A DNA stretch of 45,988 nucleotides from Candidatus Abzuiibacterium crystallinum (GTDB lineage Bacteria; Omnitrophota; Omnitrophia; Omnitrophales; Abzuiibacteriaceae), in contig PCVY01000044.1 in the NCBI GenBank assembly GCA_002787155.1, forward strand, positions 1 through 45,988, read 5' to 3'. A program made the position numbers and the translations under genes. Under the pieces are notes generated by a model that was not told the DNA's origin, did no database searches, and saw nothing but the letters and a program-made list of their open reading frames with translations. This document shows, in pieces, positions 17,360-26,198 of the stretch; the stretch's first letter is position 1, and each line of letters begins with the position of its first letter.

Positions 17360-19081
17360 CTACACCGAATTCAGCGGCCTGATGCCTTTAGGATCCGTTA
17401 AAAGGCGGTAAATTTTATTTTTGATGTTTGGAATTAAAGCCGGCTGTACGCTGAAATTCCTTAGTCCAAGACGCAGTAAATCGTCAGTAAATTTCAAGTT
17501 TGCGCCCAATTCCCCACAGATATTGCACTCTTTACCCTGCTCTCCGGCTTTGTCGATAACTGGTTTCAGAACATTTAGAATCAGGCGGTTGCCGGCCTCA
17601 TAATAGTCTGCCACATCCGGTTTTTCTCTTCCTGCCGCCATGACATACTGAACCAGATCATTGGTTCCCAAGCTGAGAAAATCGGAAGATTTGAGGATTT
17701 CATCAATAGCAAAAAGGGCTGCAGGTGTCTCGATCATGGCTCCGACAGGCAGCGACTCATTAAAGGGTATTTTTTCTTTCCTTAATCTTTTCTTTTCTTC
17801 AAAAAGGTAGCGGTTGACCTCCATCATATCCTTAGGCAGAGAAACCATGGGAACCAGAATTCTCACATTGTGTTTTGCACTCAGCTTTAGAAAAACCCGC
17901 AGCTGCATTTTCAGTAACGAAGGATACTTAAGCAGGAGCCTGATACCGTTCAAACCCAGTGCCGCGTCTTTAATTTCAGCAATATCAATAAAAGGGAGTG
18001 TCTTATCGCCGCCGATATCCAAAAGGCGGAGCGTGATTTCCTGGCCGGGCGCTTGTTCAAGGATTCTATTCAATTGTTCATAAAGATCATCTTCGGAAGG
18101 CAGGTTTGGTTTCTCCATATAAAGCGGTTCTGTCCGGAAAAGCCCAATGCCGTCAGCGCCGAATAGCTTTGCCATTTTGACTTCGTTCAAGGAAGATACG
18201 TTGGCGCTGATACGGATGCGTTTACCCGCAGATTCCAGAGTTTTATTTTGAAGCCGCTGAACCACGGCAAGTTTTTTCAGTGCCCGTTTTTGTATCCGCC
18301 CCGGGTAGACCGCCAATGCTTTTGGGCCCGGATTGGCGATAATTTGCCCAACTTCGCCGTCGACAATCACTTGCATTTTCGAGCGGATGGTTGAGAGAGG
18401 AACATTGATTTTGGAAACAAAGGGAATATCCAAAGCCCGGGCCAGAATGGCCGAATGGGAGTTTTGCGAGCCTTCGACCGTCACAATCGCTTTCACGTGT
18501 TCTGTATTTAATGATGCCGTATCCGAAGGCAGAAGCCTGTGTGCAAAGATGACCGAATCCGGCGGCAGATCCGAGAGATTACTTTCCTTGACACCGATAA
18601 GCACCTTCAAGAGGCGGCGGCCGACATCGGCAACGTCCGCGGACTTTTCCGAAAGCGTATCGTTTTTTACTTTTTTCAACCGTTTTTCCCGGCGTTGGAA
18701 TACATTCTGGACAATCTGCTCAGCATTGAGCAAACGGTTTCTTAACTCTTCTTCGATTTCTTTAAAGAGGTCCACGTCCTGCAAAATAAGCTGGTGAACA
18801 CCGAAAATTTCCGCATGTTGCGCGTCGATTTGCGAGGTGACTTTGGATTTCAGCCGGGAAAGATCTGCTTGCGTTTTCCGCATGGCTTTCCGCAGCCGCT
18901 TGAGTTCTCCTTCCGCCTGATGTTCGCCCAGTTTCCATAGCGCGAGTTCGCGCGTCAATACATCCTCATAATAGACGGCATACCCGACAGCGAATCCTCC
19001 CACAATTGCTTCGCCTTTAATAACAAACTGTTTGGATAACAGTTTTCCTTTGCTCAATGGCAATCTCTCCTCTTTCCTCAC
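17360..19081 (-). CDS. ptsI: PEP-protein phosphotransferase (PTS enzyme I)
   Basis: Cytoplasmic enzyme I that takes phosphate from phosphoenolpyruvate and passes it to HPr. The 573 residues match the family. The phospho-accepting His209 lies in EGSQNSHSAI (the usual motif has GG where GS is seen). The C-terminal barrel has GIGLFRTE, the LGTNDL segment and the active-site Cys in NICGELG. No HPr, HPr kinase or EII genes are adjacent, so it may serve a regulatory or partial PTS encoded elsewhere. The first residues are poorly conserved, so the true start could be slightly downstream. Confidence 0.88.
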   Translation of the reverse strand: MRKEERLPLSKGKLLSKQFVIKGEAIVGGFAVGYAVYYEDVLTRELALWKLGEHQAEGELKRLRKAMRKTQADLSRLKSKVTSQIDAQHAEIFGVHQLILQDVDLFKEIEEELRNRLLNAEQIVQNVFQRREKRLKKVKNDTLSEKSADVADVGRRLLKVLIGVKESNLSDLPPDSVIFAHRLLPSDTASLNTEHVKAIVTVEGSQNSHSAILARALDIPFVSKINVPLSTIRSKMQVIVDGEVGQIIANPGPKALAVYPGRIQKRALKKLAVVQRLQNKTLESAGKRIRISANVSSLNEVKMAKLFGADGIGLFRTEPLYMEKPNLPSEDDLYEQLNRILEQAPGQEITLRLLDIGGDKTLPFIDIAEIKDAALGLNGIRLLLKYPSLLKMQLRVFLKLSAKHNVRILVPMVSLPKDMMEVNRYLFEEKKRLRKEKIPFNESLPVGAMIETPAALFAIDEILKSSDFLSLGTNDLVQYVMAAGREKPDVADYYEAGNRLILNVLKPVIDKAGEQGKECNICGELGANLKFTDDLLRLGLRNFSVQPALIPNIKNKIYRLLTDPKGIRPLNSV

Positions 19082-19174
19082 CCAATGGCAGTCTATTGAA
19101 TAGTGACGATGCTACGCCTCTGTTAAACTCAAGTCAAACAAAACAGGAAAGGTATTCGGCGAGCGGGGGGCTGG

Positions 19175-21139
19175 CTACTGATTTTTAAACTTTTTGTCTT
19201 TTTCGGCGTACTTGAGAACCGTCCAGACAAAGGCGGAATGACTCCAGGTAAGAGGCGACACGCTAAGAGGCGAACCATTCAGCGGATGGACCTGTTCCGC
19301 CAGGACGCCGGAGGGAAGTGCGTTTTTTCCGCACCATTTAAGATAGGGCAAAGCCGTTTGAAGTTCAATTTGATTCTCAGATAAATCGATAAAATATTCC
19401 GCAAGCCAAAGCGTCGCAATAAACCAGGGGTTTCCGGGAATGTCTTTTGGGCTGTCTTCCGCACGCTGATACCTATCGCCTTCGTACCTGGCACAGCCTT
19501 CGACAGCCGTTTTAATCCACAGTTGCTCACGCACGGTTTTTGCTGTCGCCATCATGCGCGGATCTTTGGCGTCCAGAACTCCAAGTGTTACCAAACTTAA
19601 CAAGCTGATATCAATGACTTCATCCAGTTTGTACCCGCCTTGAGTTTGAGTGCCGGAACGGGCAAAACGCCCGAGGCCTTCATGGTAAAGGTGCCGATGA
19701 ATTCCCTCCGTCATCTCATTAGCCACTGCTGTATATTGATCAGCCAGCGTCATATCTTCAAAAAGTTTTGCGAAATTCGAAGCAGCCCGGAGCCCTGCTA
19801 TGACGGATGCGGCCGTATAAGCATGCAGCGCGTAACGCTCTTCCCAAAGATCATAGGAAGGCAACGGTAACGACGTTTGGGGATCCCGGTAACGAACCAA
19901 GAAATCAGCTGCTTTTTTAATGAGGCTGCCGTAAAGAGACCTGATATATTCCAGGTCTTTTAAGGTTTCATAATGTATCCAAAGTGCCCAGAGCGTTAAA
20001 GCGGTTGAGTCTTCCTGAATGGGAAGAACCTCTTTGCCGTTCACTAACCAAGAATGCCAATTGCTGGCAAGCGATCCGTCCGGATTATAATGTTGAAATA
20101 AATAGCCTTCATCAGACAGAATGCGGGCACAGAAATCAAAATATTTCATACAAACATGCGAGTACCCGGCTTTCGCCAAAGCCGCAGCAACAAAAGCGCC
20201 GTCCCGTCCCCACATATACGAGTAAGTATCTTTCCCAAACCGGATAATGTCAGAATCGTTGGCCGCAATAATGGCGCCCCGGTTATCGATTTGCGTTCTT
20301 AATATCAGAAGGCTCCGGTTAAAAACATCGTGCAAGGATTGAGGGAGGTCTTGCGGCGCTAACGGGCCGGTGTGCACCCATGTTTTCCAATATTTTGATG
20401 AGCGTTGAATAAGCGCTTCCGGTGTTTGATGATGGACTTCTAAATTCAGCTTGGCCACCTCAGGATAAGTGGTGCCTGCTGCCATCCAATAGTAAGCGTT
20501 TGATTTCCCTTTAGCGGGCAAATCAAGCCAAATGCCAATGGTCGAATGTGGCGTTCCCCAGGCCGAGGCCTCTCCGCTTAGTTCGCCGCGTTCTATTTGT
20601 TTAACGATTGCCAAACTCCCCGAAGCATCTCGCCTTCCGCAAGAAAAATGTTTCACGCCCCACGCCTCATGCGCCCAACAACTCATCAAAAAATAACGAT
20701 GCATTTTGTAATGAATAATGGAGCAGCTTCGCGGATCAAAATAGGCGGTACCTCCAATGTCATTCCCATACAAATTAAAATCGTGGCTGAAAAAAAGCCG
20801 CACTTGACGGACTTTGTCTTCAAGGTTGGTTACCTCAATTTTTTTGACGTAAACGTTTAAATCTAAATCCACCACATCCGAGCAGCGAAGCTCTAATTTT
20901 AAAGCCTGATGTTTTAGGAGTACATTCGTCACAAGGCTATCGTCTTGATACCTTAAATCTTTTTCCCACTCCGCCCCCATCCATGAATGTTGGCCATCCA
21001 CCCACACCCCAAAGCTGAAAGGGTGTCCGCTCGAATGGTTTTCCTGGCCAATAAACGGGAAATAAATATCCCGAATCTGATAATCTGAATCAAAATTCAA
21101 AAGAAAAGACCCGTTACTTACCGGGATGTCTTTAGGCAT
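19175..21139 (-). CDS. Glycoside hydrolase family 15 (glucoamylase-like)
   Basis: Protein of 654 residues with the two-part architecture of prokaryotic GH15: an N-terminal beta-sandwich (about 1-260, starting NGSFLLNFDSDYQIRDIYFP) and a C-terminal (alpha/alpha)6 barrel. In the barrel, YSYMWGRDGAFVAAAL is characteristic. No signal peptide is visible, so it is probably cytoplasmic, acting on alpha-glucans or trehalose-type substrates. Its start overlaps the end of the glycosyltransferase gene by 22 nt. Such GH15/GT4 pairs are usually linked to storage-glucan or trehalose metabolism (inference). Confidence 0.85.
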   Translation of the reverse strand: MPKDIPVSNGSFLLNFDSDYQIRDIYFPFIGQENHSSGHPFSFGVWVDGQHSWMGAEWEKDLRYQDDSLVTNVLLKHQALKLELRCSDVVDLDLNVYVKKIEVTNLEDKVRQVRLFFSHDFNLYGNDIGGTAYFDPRSCSIIHYKMHRYFLMSCWAHEAWGVKHFSCGRRDASGSLAIVKQIERGELSGEASAWGTPHSTIGIWLDLPAKGKSNAYYWMAAGTTYPEVAKLNLEVHHQTPEALIQRSSKYWKTWVHTGPLAPQDLPQSLHDVFNRSLLILRTQIDNRGAIIAANDSDIIRFGKDTYSYMWGRDGAFVAAALAKAGYSHVCMKYFDFCARILSDEGYLFQHYNPDGSLASNWHSWLVNGKEVLPIQEDSTALTLWALWIHYETLKDLEYIRSLYGSLIKKAADFLVRYRDPQTSLPLPSYDLWEERYALHAYTAASVIAGLRAASNFAKLFEDMTLADQYTAVANEMTEGIHRHLYHEGLGRFARSGTQTQGGYKLDEVIDISLLSLVTLGVLDAKDPRMMATAKTVREQLWIKTAVEGCARYEGDRYQRAEDSPKDIPGNPWFIATLWLAEYFIDLSENQIELQTALPYLKWCGKNALPSGVLAEQVHPLNGSPLSVSPLTWSHSAFVWTVLKYAEKDKKFKNQ

Positions 21140-22314
21140 AAATTCCTTCTATTCAGTATAGACTCGTACAGTGCCGCGTATTTTCCGGCCATACTAGCAA
21201 TGGAAAAATTCTCACTCACGTGCTTGCGGCAATCGCTGGGATCAATGCAACCGATGGATTTCACAGCTTGAACCATGGCATTCATCGACCTCAGCACAAA
21301 TCCCGTTTTCTTGTGAATGACAATTTCCGGAACCGAACCTTTATGGAAAGCCAGTACCGGTGTGCCGCAGGCCATGGATTCTATCAACACCAACCCGAAC
21401 GGCTCGCCCCATTGGATCGGAAAAAGCGTTGCCCGCGCGTGCCGATACCACAGCTTTTTCTCGTGGTTGTCGACTTCACCGATATAAATGATTTGTTTCT
21501 TTGAATCCAAAATGGGCTTCATGACTTCTTTGTAATAATCACCGCCACTGTAAGGCGGTCGTTTGTCAACGATCAGGTCGATTGATTTTCTCAATTTATC
21601 AAAAAAAGCCCGGTCCCCCGCTTTGTTCTGAACATTGCCGGCCAAGATCAGCCGCGAGCCTGTTTTTTTCGTAACCTGAATCGCTTTGTGTTGCCCTTTG
21701 TCCGGCGTGATCCTGCTGATTGAAAAGAGATAGCCGGCTTTCACAGGTCTCTTTTTAAACGGATAGTCCGCCACATCAATCCCGTGATGAATCACCTGCT
21801 GTGCATTCACCAAACCCCGATGCTGTTTCTTCTGGTATTCACTGATTGGAATAAAATAAGCGGCCGAAGAAGAGAGGAGCGATTCGTGCCATTCTTTAAA
21901 GGACCCTTTATCCTCAGCCGGTACATGCAGGGTCATCACAACCGGAACGGGGCTTTTAAAGACTCCCTTATAAATATATTCCATCATAGTGGCGTCATGC
22001 ATGTGGATAATATCAATGTCTCCCGCCTTTGCCCGCTGAAGCGAGAGGGCAAGATGCCGTTTCATGTCTTTTCGCTGCGCGGGAGTATTCTCACTCCAGT
22101 ACTCGCTCGCACTTTTTTTAATGGTTGTGTAGTGTTCTCCAGCAACATGGGAGTCGGCCGCACAGGCAACAATCGAGCGGTGGCCTAGTTTGTGCAATCC
22201 TTTATCAATGTTATAAATCACCGTTTCGATCGGTCCGTAGCCCAAATCCCGGCGGATCGGCCTGTTCAGGGTCGCAATATGAAGCACGCTTATTTTTCTT
22301 TTTGCGTTGATCAT
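21118..22314 (-). CDS. GT4-family glycosyltransferase
   Basis: GT-B-fold retaining glycosyltransferase, 398 residues. The N-terminal half begins SVLHIATLNRP with a Gly-rich acceptor loop (GYGPIETVIYNIDKGL). The C-terminal half carries the nucleotide-sugar motif EPFGLVLIESMACGTPV. The protein is cytoplasmic or peripheral on the membrane. Donor and acceptor are unknown. Pairing with a GH15 enzyme (22-nt overlap) suggests glucan or glucoside metabolism. About 275 bp upstream to 22589 hold no gene I can support, only a short hairpin near 22390. Confidence 0.85.
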   Translation of the reverse strand: MINAKRKISVLHIATLNRPIRRDLGYGPIETVIYNIDKGLHKLGHRSIVACAADSHVAGEHYTTIKKSASEYWSENTPAQRKDMKRHLALSLQRAKAGDIDIIHMHDATMMEYIYKGVFKSPVPVVMTLHVPAEDKGSFKEWHESLLSSSAAYFIPISEYQKKQHRGLVNAQQVIHHGIDVADYPFKKRPVKAGYLFSISRITPDKGQHKAIQVTKKTGSRLILAGNVQNKAGDRAFFDKLRKSIDLIVDKRPPYSGGDYYKEVMKPILDSKKQIIYIGEVDNHEKKLWYRHARATLFPIQWGEPFGLVLIESMACGTPVLAFHKGSVPEIVIHKKTGFVLRSMNAMVQAVKSIGCIDPSDCRKHVSENFSIASMAGKYAALYESILNRRNLCLKTSR

Positions 22315-22590
22315 AGAAATCTTTCCTTGAAAATTCAGCCCGTCAGCCAGAGTGAAGGGAAATAAAACAGCCTGATTGGGCGGAAGACAGGTGCTCTCAT
22401 TTGCACCGAGATGCGCGAAGAAGCTTCAGGGAGTGTTAAATACAAACCGTCTGGGCTTAGAAGTAAATGAAGCCATCTCAATCTAGTTTAACAGAACGCG
22501 CATCGGATTGATACAAGTATAAAGCCGCTGTTTTTGTTCTATAAGATCTGCTGCCGCACAGGACAAGGCTTGGCAGGTGTAGGGGATGCC

Positions 22591-22633
22591 AAAAAAACCA
22601 GCACGAACCCTCTTTAAAAGTTCGCGCCGGTTT
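22591..22633 (-). terminator. Terminator behind a tRNA-like 3' end
   Basis: On the minus strand a 14-bp stem (two G-U pairs) with an 11-nt loop is followed by a T-run (plus-strand A-run 22591-22597). It sits eight bases after the tRNA 3'-end copy at 22642-22657, the spacing expected behind a tRNA gene. Confidence 0.7.
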
Positions 22634-22641
22634 GTAAATGA

Positions 22642-22657
22642 CTCCCGGGGTAGGGCT
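22642..22657 (-). repeat. Second copy of the tRNA-Asn 3' end (att-like scar)
   Basis: Sixteen bases identical to the tRNA-Asn 3' end at 38466-38481 (T-arm strand plus acceptor), followed on the minus strand by T and then CATTT, almost as behind the intact gene. No tRNA body accompanies it. The 22658-22751 stretch beside it is GC-rich and unexplained. It looks like a scar of an older integration at the same target. Confidence 0.65.
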
Positions 22658-22751
22658 TCCCGCGTCGCTACGCTCCTGGGACGGCTACGGCTTCGCCTCC
22701 GCGCGCGAACATAGCCCCGCTTCGCGTGGCGTTCTCGCCCATGACCGAAGT

Positions 22752-22805
22752 ATTTAAAAGAAAAAGCCACAACGCAATCTAGCGAAGTGGCTTTTTCTTT
22801 TAAAT
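22752..22805 (-). terminator. 19-bp perfect hairpin, the original tRNA-Asn terminator
   Basis: Perfect 19-bp arms (core AAAAAGCCAC) with a 16-nt loop and T-rich 3' arm on the minus strand. In the un-integrated chromosome it would lie directly behind tRNA-Asn. Integration has moved it 15.7 kb away. Its right arm overlaps the att core. Confidence 0.8.
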
Positions 22806-22812
22806 GCTCCCG
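22802..22812. other. attL core
   Basis: AAATGCTCCCG, identical to the right-end copy. With one mismatch the match extends to 15 bp. It contains the ATG of the left-end HTH frame in the same phase as the ATG in the integrase gene at the right end. Confidence 0.75.
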
Positions 22813-23301
22813 TGGGCGGACGAGTGGGATAATGAATCTTCCGAAGTCGTTCAGCTAATAATTCCGTTCTTCCGGCGTAAATCCAACAAGCTTGTGCTTT
22901 CGATAGGAGAACCATTTCCCGAAAAACCGCCCAAAGCGCCCGTAATTCCAAAGAACATTGTAGCCGAAGCTCTCAAATTTCAAAGCTTTTTGAATGAGGA
23001 ACCTTTCCGCCAAAATGAAGGCGGATCCGTCCTTCGGCGGACGCGCACCTACGAGGAAGTTGCCCGCCATTTCGACGTTTCCTGTGCCCGGGTTTCGCAG
23101 TTGATGAGCATTTTGAGAAACCTTCCGGAAAGTTTTCTTGACTCAATGAAAGACAGTTCGGATCCGAATGTACTTACAATTTTCTCCGGTAGGCAATTGA
23201 TCCGCATTTCACGATTGGCCACTCTCGAAAGGCGCGAAAAAGCAATCTCACGACTTAAAGATAGGAAAGCATTCATTTCTCGTCTCGAAACAAATTGTTA
23301 A
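22804..23301 (+). CDS. Severed C-terminal part of the integrase (HTH domain)
   Basis: Open frame of 165 codons. Residues 40-165 resemble the C-terminal part of recombinases from related elements, including a ParB/KorB-like helix-turn-helix (TYEEVARHFDVSCARVSQLMSIL). The first codons ATG CTC CCG are part of the att core and are in the same frame as in the integrase at 36834-38477. There is no ribosome-binding site, and a strong hairpin ends within the start codon. I therefore read it as the displaced 3' part of the integrase gene. In the excised circle it would be joined as residues 544-708. In the integrated state it is probably silent. Confidence 0.75.
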   Translation: MLPWADEWDNESSEVVQLIIPFFRRKSNKLVLSIGEPFPEKPPKAPVIPKNIVAEALKFQSFLNEEPFRQNEGGSVLRRTRTYEEVARHFDVSCARVSQLMSILRNLPESFLDSMKDSSDPNVLTIFSGRQLIRISRLATLERREKAISRLKDRKAFISRLETNC

Positions 23302-23333
23302 AATTCAGTAATTTGCCTTTTATAATGGGGTCG

Positions 23334-23843
23334 CTATTCGGATAGTAATTGCCAATTATCGCGGAATTCTTCCATCCAATTTTCTGGAATTGAGGGTGAA
23401 TCTGGATATTTGGGGCGTATTCGACGCATTTTTGTATTGTTCCGTTGCTGCCCTTTTGCTCCGGGCGTTGTGTGCCAATCACCATGACTTTGTTTTAAAA
23501 TCTGAGCAACCTTATTGGATGGAATCACAAAAGTTTCCGGCTGGTTATCATCAGCCCATTTTTCTGGCAAAGATACGAAAACATAATAAAGATTTGGCTG
23601 GAGGATTTGTTCATGTTTTTCCCACATAGGCCAATCCTTTGATCTTCCTTCTGTTCGTGTTTTTACTTGGATTTGAACACTCTTCTTTCCATCCTGTGAA
23701 ACAGCTATGAAATCAACAATTTTTGTATTTGTAGGCGGAATCCCCACAAGAAACTCATTGGCAAGTAAGCGTGCCATAACATAATGCTCTCCAATAGCAC
23801 ATACGTGAGCGGAACCAAATGAATTTACTTTTTTATTTTTCAC
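23334..23843 (-). CDS. PD-(D/E)XK-like nuclease-fold protein
   Basis: Protein of 169 residues starting at GTG. The pattern E19, D44 and Q59-x-K61 (KIVDFIAV ... VQIQVKTR) is the arrangement of small PD-(D/E)XK proteins of the DUF4365/restriction-like type, which cut or bind DNA. A short domain of about 120 residues is followed by a basic tail. It is the last gene of the six-gene minus-strand operon, 7 bp after the HEPN-like gene. Its nuclease activity and role in defence are inferred from motif and context. Gln in place of the second acidic residue is tolerated in some members. Confidence 0.6.
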   Translation of the reverse strand: MKNKKVNSFGSAHVCAIGEHYVMARLLANEFLVGIPPTNTKIVDFIAVSQDGKKSVQIQVKTRTEGRSKDWPMWEKHEQILQPNLYYVFVSLPEKWADDNQPETFVIPSNKVAQILKQSHGDWHTTPGAKGQQRNNTKMRRIRPKYPDSPSIPENWMEEFRDNWQLLSE

Positions 23844-23850
23844 ATTTGAC

Positions 23851-24399
23851 CTAATTTATTGGGCTATAGGTGCATTGAGCGCGCGGATTAATTTTACTGA
23901 CTTTTATAAGTTGTTCAATGACCGCTAAAATATCCGCGTAGAACTGTCTGGCGAATTTTTCATTTACTTCATATTCATAAGATTTTCTTGAGGAAAGCTT
24001 ACCCACTTCTTCCATCGAACGTATTTCTGTTTCTTCAACGAAATTCGGCTTTGAATGAACCAATCTATTGCGCCAACTCATTGCCAACCCGATCGTTTGC
24101 AAAGGTCTTTTTCCCTTATCGATCTCCAATGAATATTTTCTGTAAAGCTGCTCAAGCTTGTTTTCAACACTTTGTTCTTGAAAATTGTCCCAGTCGAACC
24201 CCTCATCCACAATCAAGGAAGCAAGGGAATTGAAAAAACTTTCTAATGCCGCTACCGCAAGAACCATCGAACCTGTGAAAGACGAAAATGACAAACGGGC
24301 ATCATTCTTTGCGTTCACTCCTGTTTGAAGTAACGTAACAGATGCGTTTAAGGTAAGATCCCAATTATGATTTTCGCTTGAATATTTATATTTGCTCAT
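23851..24399 (-). CDS. HEPN-like protein with Rx4H motif
   Basis: All-helical protein of 182 residues. R110-N-R-L-V-H115 is a perfect Rx4H motif placed at the start of a late helix, as in HEPN ribonucleases that cut RNA in abortive-infection, toxin-antitoxin and CRISPR systems. Residues 40-65 form a hydrophobic helix (AVAALESFFNSL) typical of HEPN-like DUFs of the ApeA/RiboL-PSP group. It lies 7 bp before the PD-(D/E)XK gene and 41 bp after the 274-residue nuclease-like gene. RNase activity is inference; a structural HEPN role is the alternative. Confidence 0.6.
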   Translation of the reverse strand: MSKYKYSSENHNWDLTLNASVTLLQTGVNAKNDARLSFSSFTGSMVLAVAALESFFNSLASLIVDEGFDWDNFQEQSVENKLEQLYRKYSLEIDKGKRPLQTIGLAMSWRNRLVHSKPNFVEETEIRSMEEVGKLSSRKSYEYEVNEKFARQFYADILAVIEQLIKVSKINPRAQCTYSPIN

Positions 24400-24440
24400 T
24401 TTATTTCTTAGTCCGAAAGCAATTGTTCTAAAAACCCTGA

Positions 24441-25265
24441 TTAAACAAGCGAACCACTTGAAAAGTAAGGGCCCGGCTGGTTAACTTCAGGAAAAATCAC
24501 GTTACCATCTTTCAAGATCCAAACAATTCCATTTTCGACCAAATAAACTTCATCTGGCTTGTCATTTCTTTGGTGTATCATTGCGCTGGCAAAAGCATTC
24601 CCAATCGCCGGATAATTTGATATGGCAATATCATTTGATTCAAATACCAGAATTGAACGCGTTGCCTTGCTGTCACTCTTTGCAAACTGAAGTTTTGGGC
24701 ACTTTTGTTTAAGAGCTTGTTCAATCCGTTCCATCCGCTTCTTTTCTAAATCTTTTGGCTCGAACCTTCCGATAAAAAATCCTCCTTCAGATGTTGGCCA
24801 CCGGTACAAAGAAACCCTAAATGGAGCTCCGGCCGGAATGTCAGAAATAAAATGGCGCGGAGCTGTTTGTGGCGAACTAACTTCAAGCGTTGAAGCCTTC
24901 GCGCGAATCCAAGATTCGATTGCCTCCCGGATTGCTTTTTCTTTTTTTGCTCCCTCCACCGCACCAAATTCAACATACAGGTGATAACTTCCGGGCAGTG
25001 GCAGTGCATTTTCTAAACTTTTTTCAAGAGGTTGCAACAACCTGACAAACAATGCATCGTCCTGCATTCGGCCAGGATGACTTTCGATCAATGTATGTTC
25101 CGTAACATAATCACCGGATGCGCCGCGAATCAAGAAATCAACGGCCTTCTGATTTCGTTCAACCGCATCAGGTTTACTAGCGATGGTCAATTTTTCCTGT
25201 TTTCGTCTTTCTAAAACAGGAATCAACAGGCTGCAAATCGTTAATTCACGCTCTGTTTGATTCAT
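24441..25265 (-). CDS. Possible nuclease of unknown family
   Basis: Protein of 274 residues. The ATG at 25265 overlaps the end of the cyclase-like gene by 20 nt. A longer frame from 25343 would add 26 unlikely residues. Around residues 40-60 it reads AVDFLI...YVTEHTLIESHPG. Asp43 and E56-x-T58 could be a divergent PD-(D/E)XK active site with Thr in place of Lys. I do not recognise the rest. Its place in the defence operon is the main clue to its role. Confidence 0.5.
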   Translation of the reverse strand: MNQTERELTICSLLIPVLERRKQEKLTIASKPDAVERNQKAVDFLIRGASGDYVTEHTLIESHPGRMQDDALFVRLLQPLEKSLENALPLPGSYHLYVEFGAVEGAKKEKAIREAIESWIRAKASTLEVSSPQTAPRHFISDIPAGAPFRVSLYRWPTSEGGFFIGRFEPKDLEKKRMERIEQALKQKCPKLQFAKSDSKATRSILVFESNDIAISNYPAIGNAFASAMIHQRNDKPDEVYLVENGIVWILKDGNVIFPEVNQPGPYFSSGSLV

Positions 25266-26169
25266 CTCGATCCATAAAAGAAGACGCTCGGGCTTTGAAG
25301 TAATTCGAGAGGAGGTAATACCGAAGCGCCAACTTTTTATCACCTTCCTGTTTCCTTTTCATATATTCTGACTCAACAAATTGAAACGCTCGGTTGAATA
25401 TTTCCTTCCACTCTTTCATATCTGTTGGGCTTGGGTGTTCTTTTATGCTTTGCAGAAAATCGTTGCCTAAATAATCCAAAATAGGGACACCATCCACGTC
25501 TCGCACAATCATTTTCAAGCATCGCTTTGCTAAGCTCTTGCATATTTCAGTATCTTCTTTTGACTGTCCGCCTTGTTGTTGTTCGTGACCGTTTACGACA
25601 GACATTAGGTAATTTGTCAGCTGTTGGCCGATTACTATGCGAGGATATTGAGCAACCTTGCTTTCTAATTCATACGCTTTATACAAAGCGGGTCCGTAAA
25701 TTTCGCCATTGCTCAACTCTGTTCCAAGACCGACTTCAATGCCTCCGCGAAACGCCTTTTTCATGGACAATGACAAAAGCAGTAAGCTGCCACATGACGT
25801 CAGTACACCGGACACCCCATTAATGGCATTTGAGTGATACTTTTCTGTATGTAGCGATACATAAGCCTGAATGCAATCCGAAAAGCGCTGGTGTTTTAAG
25901 TTGCTTTTCATCATTTCTTCAAATTGCGCTTGTTTTGATGGGTGCACTTGTACAGAAGATTCCCCTTCTTTCGTATATGCATCAAAAAAATTCTGGAATC
26001 CTTCGCGTAAACTTTCGACAAACATTGCAGTTTGCTTATGAACCTCAATCAATTTGTGATCATTGTCTTGGAGGGGTAAGCCCTCGAGATTTTGAAAGGC
26101 TTCCTTTTGCCCCAAAATATCAATGAAAGCCACTAAGTAATAGTAATAATTGATATCGTTATTCGGCAT
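25246..26169 (-). CDS. Class III nucleotide-cyclase-like protein
   Basis: Protein of 307 residues (start ATG 26169; TTG at 26187 is an alternative). Residues 12-20 read LVAFIDILG, 95-99 RFSDC, 141-147 RGGIEVG and 155-170 GEIYGPALYKAYELES. This is the beta-alpha-beta layout of class III adenylate/guanylate cyclases, including Asp17 and Asp98 at the two metal-binding positions. Substrate-specifying residues are not recognisable, so the nucleotide made, if any, is unknown. In Pycsar systems such cyclases produce cCMP or cUMP to trigger an effector. Here the nearest candidate effectors are the two HEPN-like proteins and the nuclease-like proteins of the same operon. Confidence 0.6.
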   Translation of the reverse strand: MPNNDINYYYYLVAFIDILGQKEAFQNLEGLPLQDNDHKLIEVHKQTAMFVESLREGFQNFFDAYTKEGESSVQVHPSKQAQFEEMMKSNLKHQRFSDCIQAYVSLHTEKYHSNAINGVSGVLTSCGSLLLLSLSMKKAFRGGIEVGLGTELSNGEIYGPALYKAYELESKVAQYPRIVIGQQLTNYLMSVVNGHEQQQGGQSKEDTEICKSLAKRCLKMIVRDVDGVPILDYLGNDFLQSIKEHPSPTDMKEWKEIFNRAFQFVESEYMKRKQEGDKKLALRYYLLSNYFKARASSFMDRDESNRA

Positions 26170-26198
26170 GGATATGCTGCTCGGCAATCTATTTATCT

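Noticed and set aside
22642-22657. This 16-bp match as the left end of the integrated element
   Set aside because: The 22802-22812 core joins the tRNA to a proper terminator and restores a continuous integrase frame, which this copy does not.
22483-22770. 95-codon minus-strand frame rich in Arg
   Set aside because: It runs across two hairpins and the tRNA-end scar and has biased Arg composition from GC-rich repeat DNA; no domain or ribosome-binding site.
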